Source: Clostridiales bacterium (lineage in GTDB: Bacteria > Bacillota > Clostridia > Christensenellales > UBA1242). From it: a DNA stretch of 20,236 nt. The stretch lies in NCBI GenBank assembly GCA_003453435.1, contig DMLH01000030.1, positions 1 through 20,236 on the forward strand, in the 5' to 3' direction. Numbering within the stretch: position 1 is the first letter of the stretch; the number at the start of each line of letters is the position of its first letter. Positions 7,887-15,066 of the stretch are shown here, piece after piece. Both the position numbers and the translations under genes were made by a program. The notes under the pieces were generated by a model that saw only the letters and a list, made by a program, of their open reading frames with translations, searched no databases and was not told the origin of the DNA.

Positions 7887-7914
7887 TTGAAAAATTTATA
7901 TTTTAAAATATAAT
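7887..7914 (+). promoter_or_regulatory. Promoter of plsX
   Basis: TTGAAA (7887-7892), a 16-nt spacer and a perfect TATAAT (7909-7914). Transcription should begin near 7921, leaving a short leader that still contains the AAAGGA ribosome binding site. Confidence 0.68.
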
Positions 7915-7935
7915 AAATAAGTTAAAAGGAAAAAA

Positions 7936-8967
7936 ATGGAATATAAAAAAATAATTGTAGATGGTTTTGGCGGAGATAATGCGCCAAGTGAAGTTGTAAA
8001 AGGTGTTAAAAAAGCACTTGATAAAATAAAAGATATTAAAATTGTTGTAACAGGCAAAAAGGAAGAAATTAAAAAGGCTTGTCAAGAAGCTAATTTTGAT
8101 TTAAATAACGATAGATTTGAAATTGTTGATGCGAAAGATGTTATAACAAATGATGATGTGCCAACCGTTGCAATAAAACAAAAAACCGAAAGTTCACTTG
8201 TTAAAGCATTTGATATTTTAAAAAAAGATGAGGATGCTATTGGCCTTGTTTCTGCGGGAAGCACGGGGGCGGTTCTTACTGGCGGATTTTTAAAAATTGG
8301 CCGAATTAAAGGTGTTTCAAGGCCTGTTCTTGCACCGATTTTACCAACAATGGCTGGAATTCCTGTAATTCTTACAGACAGTGGTGCTAATATGGATTGC
8401 AAGCCAATAAACTTAATTCACTTTGCACTTATGGCAAGTAAATATGCCGAAGCCATGTTTGGCATAAAATCACCAAGAGTAGCACTTTTAAGTGTTGGAA
8501 CAGAAGATCATAAGGGCAATGAACTTGTTAAAAAAACATTTCCTTACATGAAGCAAATTGGTGTAAATTTTGTTGGTAATATGGAAGCAAGGGATTTGCT
8601 TAGTGGCAATTTTGATGTTGTTGTTGCTGACGGTTTTGCAGGTAATGTTGCGCTAAAAACTTGTGAGGGTACTTTAAAAACACTTCTTGGAATACTTAAA
8701 AGCGACATTAAATCTCACATTGCAAGCAAAATTGGCTACCTATTTATGAAAGGTACTTTTAAAAGACTAAGAGCAAAATTTGATTATGATAAATATGGTG
8801 GCGCACCATTTTTAGGCATAAACAAACTTGTTATAAAATGTCATGGAAGCAGCAAAGCCGAAAGTTTTTATCAAAGCATAAAACAGGCTTACACTTTGGG
8901 TCAAAGCAACATTGTGCAATCAGTTTCAGATGCTGTTAATAGCGTTGATATAAAAATTGAAGAATAA
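7936..8967 (+). CDS. plsX: Phosphate acyltransferase PlsX
   Basis: PlsX is a peripheral membrane enzyme that converts acyl-ACP and phosphate to acyl-phosphate, the donor for PlsY in the first step of phospholipid synthesis. The 343-residue length is typical. Motifs are VDGFGGDNAP near the N-terminus (VDAMGGDhAP in most members), SAGSTGAVLTGG, LLSVGTEDHKGNEL and VVADGFAGNVALKTCEG. An AAAGGA ribosome binding site precedes the ATG by 6 nt. In many Bacillota it is followed by acpP or fatty-acid genes and then rnc; here the next 220 nt hold only a dispersed repeat and the rnc promoter. Confidence 0.96.
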   Translation: MEYKKIIVDGFGGDNAPSEVVKGVKKALDKIKDIKIVVTGKKEEIKKACQEANFDLNNDRFEIVDAKDVITNDDVPTVAIKQKTESSLVKAFDILKKDEDAIGLVSAGSTGAVLTGGFLKIGRIKGVSRPVLAPILPTMAGIPVILTDSGANMDCKPINLIHFALMASKYAEAMFGIKSPRVALLSVGTEDHKGNELVKKTFPYMKQIGVNFVGNMEARDLLSGNFDVVVADGFAGNVALKTCEGTLKTLLGILKSDIKSHIASKIGYLFMKGTFKRLRAKFDYDKYGGAPFLGINKLVIKCHGSSKAESFYQSIKQAYTLGQSNIVQSVSDAVNSVDIKIEE

Positions 8968-8975
8968 TTAAGTTT

Positions 8976-9121
8976 TTCCGCCTCTCTAACGACCCGGCGG
9001 AAGTAATTTCCGCACTTTTGGCGACTTTTTGTTTTCTTGTTCCAAAACTTAAAATGGTGCAAGATAACTTAGTCACCATTCAGTTTTAAAACAATAAATT
9101 CAAAAATTCATCCAAATTTGC
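8976..9121 (-). repeat. Dispersed intergenic repeat, copy B (inverted relative to copy at 16604)
   Basis: The reverse complement of this stretch aligns end to end with 16604-16747. Identical blocks are CAAATTTGGATGAA, AAAAGTCGCCAAA, CTTCCGCCGG and TAGAGAGGCGGAA, with diverged sequence and small gaps between them. One end is a hairpin with 7-bp arms TTCCGCC (8976-8982) and GGCGGAA (8996-9002). There are no terminal inverted repeats over the whole element and no coding frame. It fills the plsX-rnc gap, starting 8 nt after the plsX stop, and on the plus strand the hairpin could affect the plsX 3' end. Confidence 0.75.
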
Positions 9122-9147
9122 TACTTTTCATAAAGTAATAAATTTTG

Positions 9148-9176
9148 TTGACAGTTTATTTATAAACATTTATAAG
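9148..9176 (+). promoter_or_regulatory. Promoter of rnc
   Basis: A perfect TTGACA (9148-9153), a 17-nt spacer and TATAAG (9171-9176). The expected start is near 9183, only about 5 nt before the rnc ATG, so the transcript would carry no Shine-Dalgarno. Confidence 0.72.
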
Positions 9177-9187
9177 TTGGTAAAATT

Positions 9188-9865
9188 ATGGAAACTATTG
9201 ATACAGGGAAAATTTCGAGTATTTTAGGATATACTTTTAAAAATGAGAATTTGCTACAAACCGCATTCACTCACAGTTCTTTTGCAAACATACACAATTT
9301 GCAAAGCAACGAGAGGCTTGAGTTTTTGGGTGATAGCGTTCTCAATTTTTGCACAACTCAATTTTTGTTTAATAATTTTAGTTTTAGTGAAGGTGAGTTA
9401 AGCAAAACGAGGGCTTATCTTGTTAGTAGCGAGTATGTTAGTAAGTTTATACAAAAAAATGATTTAATTCAATTTTTGCAATGTCACAACTTTAACCCTA
9501 GACAATCTACAAATGTTATGGGTGATTTATTCGAGGCAATTATTGGTGCAATGTTTTTGGATGCTGGAATTGAAGAATGCGAAAAATTTATTTATGAAAG
9601 TTTGAATTTTTCAACAAGCCTTATTACAGAACTTCAAACAAAAGTTAGAGATTACAAAACAGAATTGCAAGAATTTTTGCAAGAAAGCGGTTCACTAAAT
9701 TTAGCATATAAACTTATAAACAAAACAGGCCCAGCACATTTGCCAGAGTTTACAATGGCAGTTGAAATTGATGGAAAAATTTATGCGTCTGCAACTGCAA
9801 AAAACAAAAAAGAGGCTGAAAACCTAGCCGCACAAAATGCGTTAAAAGTTTTAAACAATAATTAA
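9188..9865 (+). CDS. rnc: Ribonuclease III
   Basis: RNase III cuts double-stranded RNA, including rRNA precursors. The 225-residue protein has the catalytic domain with the signature NERLEFLGDSVL (41-52, with E45 and D49) and the second metal-binding pair D113/E116 in GDLFEAIIGAMFLDAG, then a double-stranded-RNA-binding domain (about 155-224) starting DYKTELQEFLQ and ending in the AAQNALKVL helix. The only Met that keeps the whole nuclease domain is at 9188, and no Shine-Dalgarno precedes it; a near-consensus promoter ends 11 nt upstream, implying a leaderless or nearly leaderless mRNA. It lies between plsX and smc, the standard neighbourhood. Confidence 0.96.
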   Translation: METIDTGKISSILGYTFKNENLLQTAFTHSSFANIHNLQSNERLEFLGDSVLNFCTTQFLFNNFSFSEGELSKTRAYLVSSEYVSKFIQKNDLIQFLQCHNFNPRQSTNVMGDLFEAIIGAMFLDAGIEECEKFIYESLNFSTSLITELQTKVRDYKTELQEFLQESGSLNLAYKLINKTGPAHLPEFTMAVEIDGKIYASATAKNKKEAENLAAQNALKVLNNN

Positions 9866-9875
9866 ATATATCCTT

Positions 9876-9925
9876 AGGTCAATTGGTATTTTATTTACTT
9901 ATTGACTTCTTTATTTTTATTTTAA
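9876..9925 (+). terminator. Possible weak terminator after rnc
   Basis: AGGTCAAT (9876-9883) pairs with ATTGACTT... (9901-9908), 8 bp with one G-U, across a 17-nt loop, followed by a T-rich tract. The long loop and interrupted T run make it a weak candidate. Confidence 0.35.
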
Positions 9926-10023
9926 TATTTTATGTAGAAAAATGGTAAACAGTTTTGAATATTAAAAAAACTGCCAAAGAAATAAAAATGGAAAGAAATC
10001 TCAATAAATTTTCAATAACCCCT

Positions 10024-10059
10024 TTGCAAAAAGTTTTATATATGATATAATCATATATA
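10024..10059 (+). promoter_or_regulatory. Promoter of smc with overlapping palindrome
   Basis: TTGCAA (10024-10029), a 16-nt spacer and an extended -10 TGATATAAT (10043-10051). The -10 sits inside a perfect 10+3+10 dyad, TATATATGAT / ATCATATATA around ATA (10037-10059). The predicted start is near 10058, giving a leader of about 75 nt. Palindromes of this composition arise easily in AT-rich DNA. Confidence 0.6.
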
Positions 10060-10064
10060 ATGGT

Positions 10065-10097
10065 GCAATATTTAAACAAATGTATTTAAATTGTTGC
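10065..10097 (+). other. AT-rich hairpin in the smc 5' untranslated region
   Basis: GCAATATTTAAA (10065-10076) pairs with TTTAAATTGTTGC (10085-10097) over 12 bp with one G-U and one bulged T, around an 8-nt loop. It starts a few nt after the predicted transcript start and lacks a following T tract, so it is not a terminator; an mRNA-stabilising role is possible. Confidence 0.4.
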
Positions 10098-10132
10098 AAT
10101 TTACAAATTAGCATTGTGGGAGATTTTTTACT

Positions 10133-13100
10133 TTGAAATTTAAGCGAATTGAACTTATCGGTTTTAAAAGTTTTGCGGATAAAACTGTTATAAATTTTGA
10201 TGATGGTATAACAGCCATTGTTGGCCCAAATGGTTGTGGTAAAAGCAACGTTGCCGATGCCATTCGTTGGGTTCTTGGAGAACAAAGCAGTAAACTTTTG
10301 CGTGGATCTTCTATGCAAGATGTTATTTTTAATGGAACTCAAACAAGAAAAAGTTTAAGTTATGCTGAGGTTTCAATAGTTTTAGATAATTCTAACCGTG
10401 ATGTTGACCTTGATTATAACGAAGTTATTTTAACTCGTAAATTATATAGAAGTGGTGAAAGCGAGTATTTAATTAACAATAGCACAAGTAGGCTAAAAAA
10501 TATTGTAGACATTTTGCACGATGCTGGAATTGGCCGTGATGGATATTCAATTATTGGTCAGGGTAAAGTTGAGCAGATTGTAAGTAGTAAGCCAGAAAAC
10601 AGGCGTGGAATTTTTGAAGAAGCCGCAGGAATTTCAAAGTTTAAGGAAAAGAAACTGGAAAGTGAAAGAAAACTTGCAAGAACTCGTGAAAATATAGCTA
10701 GGCTTAAGGACATTATGATTGAAATTGAACGTCAATTAAATCCATTGAAGGAACAAGCCGAAAAAGCAAGAAAGTATTTGTCACTTAGAGATGAACTTAA
10801 AAGTTTGGAAATTAACAATTACATATATCAATATGATAGTGCTGCAAGCAATAAGCAAGAAATAAGTTTAAGAATTAATGCCCTAGCAGAAGAAATTGAC
10901 ACAAAGCAAAAGGACTTAGATAAAACAATTGTAAACTACAACAAAAATTATGATGATATTCAAAAAATAGACATCACAATTAAAGAACTTTATGACGAGG
11001 TTGTTAAACTTACTGTTCAACTTGAAAGAAAGAGTGGTGAAACAAATATTGTTAGGGAAAGGTTAACTCTTCTTAAAGAGCAAGCGAGCAAACTTGATGC
11101 AGAATTAAAACAAGAGCAATTGAATATTGAAAATAATCAAACCGAAATTTTGCAAAAGACTGAAAAAATTGCAAGTAACCAAAAAAGAGTTGATGAACTT
11201 AAAAGAAGCAATGAAGATATAAGTAAAAAATATTTGGCAGTTGTTGATGAACTTACAAAAAGTGAAGATGAAGCAGAACAAAACCAACAACTTATGATTT
11301 CTGCACTTGATAAATTGAGTGACATTAAGGCAGACATTAGCAAACTTGGTGCAGAAAAACTTGCGTCAATGGACAAACTTGCAGAACTTAAAGCAGAGCA
11401 AAATTTGCAAAATAAAGAGCAAGAAAACTTGCGAAATTCAATTGCAAGTGTTCAAGGCAATTTATCTCAAAAGACAGCAGAACAAACAAAAATTAAAGAA
11501 AATTTGGCTGTTTTTGCTCAAAATTTGCAAAAAAACAATGAAATTTTAACAGAAAGCACTGAAAAACTTAGCGATGTTAATAGCACTTATGCAAGTTTAC
11601 TATCAAGAAAAAATATGCTTGAAGATATGCAAAAAAACTTTGATGGTTTTAATGGAGCAGTTAAGCACATTTTAACTGAATCAGAAAAAAATGCAAAATT
11701 AAAATCAAGTTTTGTTGGCGTTGTTGCCAATTTAATGACGGTGCCAGAAAAATTTAAAACTGCAATTGAAATGGCACTTGGTGGAAGCGTTCAAAACATT
11801 GTAACAACTGATGAAGATAAAGCGCAAGAAATAATTGCATACTTAAAACAAAACAATTTTGGCCGTGCAACATTTTTGCCAATAACTGCACTTAAACCAA
11901 GAAATATTTCGGGCTATGTTGCTGACATTAGGCGTGAAGCAGGTTTTTTGGGCGTTGCTAGCGAAATTATTTCATACGACAAAAGCCTTACAAACATTTT
12001 TGAAAATTTACTTGGTAATACTGCAATTGTAGATAATTTAGTTACTGCAGTTAAAATTGCAAAGCAAACCAGATATGCTTTTAAAATTGTTACTCTTGAT
12101 GGAGATATAATCAATCCGCAAGGTAGCATGACGGGTGGTAGCAAAAACCGCAATATTGTTAGCGTTATTGGTAGGGATTCTGAAATTGAAGAACTTGCCA
12201 AAAACCTTCAAAAATTGCAACTTCAAAAAGAAGAACTATCAAAACTTGTTGCAGAAACCAGAAGTAATGTGTTTAATTTGCAAAGCAAAGTTAGTGAATT
12301 AACAAGTGAAAATAATGAAATTAACATTGCAATTGCAAAACTTGCCGAAAGCAAAAGTTCATTGCAAGAAGCATTAAATAAAACCACCGAAACTTTAAGT
12401 GGCATTGAAAAACAGATTAACGAAGTAAACGTAAAAATTAAGGCAATAGACCAAAATCTTGCACAAAATGATGAGTTAAAAAATAGTATTGACGGAAATA
12501 AGCAAAACGCAAACAAAAGTATTGAAAAACGTCAGCAAAACTTTGAAAACCTTAAAAAAGAACGTGATGAATACAACAGCAAGGTTATGGAAATAAAAAT
12601 TAGCATAGCAAGTCTAGAGAGCGAAAACATTTCACTTCGTACCGATATTGAAAGAATAAATGCAGAAATTGAACACAGAAACTTTAAAATTGAGCAGATA
12701 AATGCTGAAATAGTAAATAATCAAGAAATAATTGCTAAAGCCGAAGGCATTATAAATGCAACAGTGCAAGATGCTGACTACGTCGAAACAAATAACAAGT
12801 TAACAGAAGTTAAGGGTAAACTTGATAGTTTGGGTGAATATAAAAATAATTTGCAAGCAGAACTCAAACAACTTGATGAAGAAAGACTTAACCTAACAAC
12901 AAGAGTTAACAAATTGCAAGATAAGTTGTTCCAAGAAAACGTAAATCTTACAAAAATTGATACCGATATTGAAAATATGCAGGAGCGTGTTTGGACCGAG
13001 TATGGTTTGAATTACAGCACAGCACTTGAATTTAAGCGCGAAAATTATGACCTTAATGAAGGCTTAAAAAATGCTGCTGAAACAAGAAAAGCAATTGATA

Positions 13101-13738
13101 GGCTTGGTTATGTTAACGTTAATGCAATTGAAGATAGTAAAGTTTATCAAGAAAGGTTTGATTCCTACACAGTGCAGATTGCCGATTTAACTAAGGCAGA
13201 AAACGACCTTACAAAAATTATTAGTGACTTGGCAACAGAAATGCTCACACGCTTCCAAACAAGTTTTGATACAATTAACCTCAACTTTAATAGGGTGTTT
13301 AAGGAACTATTTGGTGGCGGAAATGCAACACTTGAACTTGTGCCAAGTGAAAGCGGAAACGAACTTGAAGCAGGTGTTGACATTAAAGTTGAGCCACCTG
13401 GCAAAAAACTTCAAAGCATAACACTACTTTCGGGCGGTGAAAAATCACTTACTGCCATTGCAATTTTGTTTGCAATACTCAAACTTAGGCCAATGCCATT
13501 TGTATTATTGGACGAAATTGAGGCGGCCCTAGATGATGCCAATGTTGGTAGATTTGCAAAATACTTGCAAAAATTTAGTGCAGAAACGCAGTTTATTGTT
13601 ATCACCCACAGAAAGCCAACAATGGAACTTGCCGATAACTTATATGGTGTTACAATGCCAGAAAAAGGTATAAGCAAAGTTGTTAGTGTAAAATTAAGCG
13701 AGGCAATTGCTGTTGATAATCAGGCTGCACAAGCATAA
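10133..13738 (+). CDS. smc: Chromosome partition protein SMC
   Basis: SMC is the ATPase core of the bacterial condensin (with ScpA and ScpB), which compacts and segregates chromosomes. The 1201 residues show an N-terminal head with Walker A GPNGCGKS (31-38), a long Lys/Glu/Gln-rich coiled coil, a hinge (about 503-675, opening FDGFNGAVK and ending NPQGSMTGG), a second coiled coil and a C-terminal head. The latter has ABC signature LSGGEK (1099-1104) and Walker B LLDEIEAALDD (D1127, E1128). The start codon is TTG, chosen because the canonical MKFKRIELIGFKSF begins there and a GGGAGA site precedes it by 9 nt. The rnc-smc order is usual; ftsY normally follows directly, but here a two-gene cassette intervenes. 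Confidence 0.97.
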   Translation: MKFKRIELIGFKSFADKTVINFDDGITAIVGPNGCGKSNVADAIRWVLGEQSSKLLRGSSMQDVIFNGTQTRKSLSYAEVSIVLDNSNRDVDLDYNEVILTRKLYRSGESEYLINNSTSRLKNIVDILHDAGIGRDGYSIIGQGKVEQIVSSKPENRRGIFEEAAGISKFKEKKLESERKLARTRENIARLKDIMIEIERQLNPLKEQAEKARKYLSLRDELKSLEINNYIYQYDSAASNKQEISLRINALAEEIDTKQKDLDKTIVNYNKNYDDIQKIDITIKELYDEVVKLTVQLERKSGETNIVRERLTLLKEQASKLDAELKQEQLNIENNQTEILQKTEKIASNQKRVDELKRSNEDISKKYLAVVDELTKSEDEAEQNQQLMISALDKLSDIKADISKLGAEKLASMDKLAELKAEQNLQNKEQENLRNSIASVQGNLSQKTAEQTKIKENLAVFAQNLQKNNEILTESTEKLSDVNSTYASLLSRKNMLEDMQKNFDGFNGAVKHILTESEKNAKLKSSFVGVVANLMTVPEKFKTAIEMALGGSVQNIVTTDEDKAQEIIAYLKQNNFGRATFLPITALKPRNISGYVADIRREAGFLGVASEIISYDKSLTNIFENLLGNTAIVDNLVTAVKIAKQTRYAFKIVTLDGDIINPQGSMTGGSKNRNIVSVIGRDSEIEELAKNLQKLQLQKEELSKLVAETRSNVFNLQSKVSELTSENNEINIAIAKLAESKSSLQEALNKTTETLSGIEKQINEVNVKIKAIDQNLAQNDELKNSIDGNKQNANKSIEKRQQNFENLKKERDEYNSKVMEIKISIASLESENISLRTDIERINAEIEHRNFKIEQINAEIVNNQEIIAKAEGIINATVQDADYVETNNKLTEVKGKLDSLGEYKNNLQAELKQLDEERLNLTTRVNKLQDKLFQENVNLTKIDTDIENMQERVWTEYGLNYSTALEFKRENYDLNEGLKNAAETRKAIDRLGYVNVNAIEDSKVYQERFDSYTVQIADLTKAENDLTKIISDLATEMLTRFQTSFDTINLNFNRVFKELFGGGNATLELVPSESGNELEAGVDIKVEPPGKKLQSITLLSGGEKSLTAIAILFAILKLRPMPFVLLDEIEAALDDANVGRFAKYLQKFSAETQFIVITHRKPTMELADNLYGVTMPEKGISKVVSVKLSEAIAVDNQAAQA

Positions 13739-13769
13739 ATAAAAATAGTAAAAATTTTTAAAAATGTGC

Positions 13770-13799
13770 TTGACAAATATGTTTTAGTGGGCATATAAT
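13770..13799 (+). promoter_or_regulatory. Promoter of the leader/kinase/Nudix unit
   Basis: A perfect TTGACA (13770-13775), an 18-nt spacer and a perfect TATAAT (13794-13799) start only 31 nt after the smc stop. Predicted transcription begins near 13806. This is one of the strongest promoters in the window. Confidence 0.82.
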
Positions 13800-13826
13800 A
13801 TAGCGAACAAACAAGTTGGAGATGTT

Positions 13827-13928
13827 ATGAAGTTTAATCGTTTTAAATTTAATAACAATAATATTTTAAGCATAAGTGCTTTCAATTTTCAATTTGTTTC
13901 ATTATTTAAATCATTAAAAACTCATTAG
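13827..13928 (+). CDS. Putative 33-residue Phe-rich leader peptide
   Basis: ATG at 13827 follows a GGAG-containing Shine-Dalgarno (TTGGAG, 13816-13821) and opens a 33-codon frame ending in TAG at 13926-13928. Seven of 33 residues are Phe (positions 3, 6, 8, 19, 21, 23, 27) and six are Asn (4, 9-12, 20). The last codons form the 5' arm of the terminator hairpin that follows, so a ribosome travelling to the stop would occupy that arm. Promoter, Shine-Dalgarno, short Phe-rich frame, overlapping terminator and then a strong downstream ribosome binding site are the layout of ribosome-controlled attenuators. The downstream genes are not recognisable Phe-biosynthesis genes, and Phe and Asn codons are common in AT-rich DNA, so a leader role is inference. 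It may instead be a genuine microprotein. Confidence 0.5.
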   Translation: MKFNRFKFNNNNILSISAFNFQFVSLFKSLKTH

Positions 13929-13950
13929 TTATTGCTAGTGAGTTTTTTTT
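13916..13950 (+). terminator. Terminator/attenuator hairpin between leader ORF and kinase gene
   Basis: ACTCATTAG (13920-13928) pairs with CTAGTGAGT (13935-13943), nine positions with one U-G, around a TTATTG loop. Four flanking A (13916-13919) can extend the stem into the eight-T run (13943-13950). The leader ORF stop codon lies in the 5' arm. The next gene's AAAGGAGG site begins 5 nt after the T run, so transcription of the kinase from the strong upstream promoter must pass this terminator. Confidence 0.78.
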
Positions 13951-13965
13951 GTGTAAAGGAGGAAA

Positions 13966-15066
13966 ATGGATAAAAACAGAGTATGGCTTCAAAAAGCACA
14001 GCAGTTGCTTGAAAAGTCAAAAGGCAAAAAAATTATTTTAATAGGAGGTGCAAGCAGTGCTGGCAAAACGTATAAGTGCAAACTTTTAAAACAGCAACTT
14101 GAAAGTATTGGTAAAAAATGTTTAATTGTAAGTTTGGATAATTTTTATAGGCCAATCAGCGAAAGAATTGTTCAACAAACATTAGAAAATTTTGAGCAAT
14201 ATAAAAACAATAAACTTGAAATTACAAAAATTGTTCAAGAAATCACAAAAAAATGTTTGTTTGATGATAAGTTTAGCAAACAAAATTGCAATAAAATTGC
14301 GGAAAAACTAAAAAATATTGTTAATAATAGCGACATTGATAGATTTATTGCTGAGTTAAAATATTGTCATAAAAACATTAATTTTGATGAGCCTAGTGCA
14401 ATAAATTTTAAAGAAATTGCAAAACAAATATTTAGCAAAGACTATTTAACTTTGCCCGAATACAGTTTTAAAACAAGTGAAATTGTTGGGCATAAAGTTA
14501 TAAGCAAAAATGATTATGACTACATAATTTTTGAAGGAATTTTTGCACTAAGCCCATACCTTACAAACTACATAAACAAAAATGATGTTTTAACAATATC
14601 TTTAAAAAGTGATTTAATAACAATGCTTTCAAGAAGGCTATATCGCGATATTGTTGTAGATAGGAGAACAAGGTCTCCAAAGCAAACTTTTGAGTCGTTT
14701 TTTGAACAAGTTATGCCTTGCTATTTTAAGTATATTGAACCAACGCTTTTGCACAGCAATTTAAATGTAAACTCTGTTTTAACAGATGAGGAAATTTTGC
14801 AAAAAGATTACACCAATACATATGATAGTTACAATTATCAAATTATTGACAAACAGTGCAAAAATGTTAAACTATATATATCTTGCAAAAATGATAAACC
14901 TGAAAATTTAATTTTTGAATATTCTTCTAAAAATGGCAAGAAAAACGAGATTTACAATTTAAAAAATTTGCTGGAGCAAGATAATATAAGCAAGTTGTTA
15001 AATTACTTTAAAGATACAAAATATCAGGTTGTAAAAACTAAGGAGAAAATTGAATGGAACTACTAA
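13966..15066 (+). CDS. Uridine-kinase/phosphoribulokinase-like P-loop kinase with insertion and C-terminal extension
   Basis: The 366-residue protein has a Walker A loop GGASSAGKT (27-35), SLDNFYRP (56-63) as in uridine kinase, FDEPSAIN (140-147, matching FDHPDAFD), LPEYSFKT (163-170), IIFEGIFAL (187-195) and RRLYRDIVVDRRTR (223-236), in the order of uridine kinases. Between the DNFY and FDEP motifs lies an extra helical, Lys/Asn-rich segment of about 65 residues (about 66-137), and after residue 270 an about 95-residue tail of unknown type. It probably phosphorylates a nucleoside or similar small molecule; the substrate cannot be read from the sequence. The ATG has a perfect AAAGGAGG site. 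The Nudix gene overlaps its end by 13 nt, suggesting coupled expression. Confidence 0.82.
   Translation: MDKNRVWLQKAQQLLEKSKGKKIILIGGASSAGKTYKCKLLKQQLESIGKKCLIVSLDNFYRPISERIVQQTLENFEQYKNNKLEITKIVQEITKKCLFDDKFSKQNCNKIAEKLKNIVNNSDIDRFIAELKYCHKNINFDEPSAINFKEIAKQIFSKDYLTLPEYSFKTSEIVGHKVISKNDYDYIIFEGIFALSPYLTNYINKNDVLTISLKSDLITMLSRRLYRDIVVDRRTRSPKQTFESFFEQVMPCYFKYIEPTLLHSNLNVNSVLTDEEILQKDYTNTYDSYNYQIIDKQCKNVKLYISCKNDKPENLIFEYSSKNGKKNEIYNLKNLLEQDNISKLLNYFKDTKYQVVKTKEKIEWNY

Noticed and set aside
8968..9187. A small RNA gene such as tRNA, 6S or SRP RNA in the plsX-rnc gap
   Set aside because: No tRNA-like arms, CCA end, 6S bulge layout or SRP Alu/S-domain motif is visible; the stretch is explained by the repeat and the rnc promoter.
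13165..13677. Minus- and plus-strand frames inside the 3' end of smc
   Set aside because: Shadows of the conserved SMC head domain; no ribosome binding sites and no recognisable protein features.
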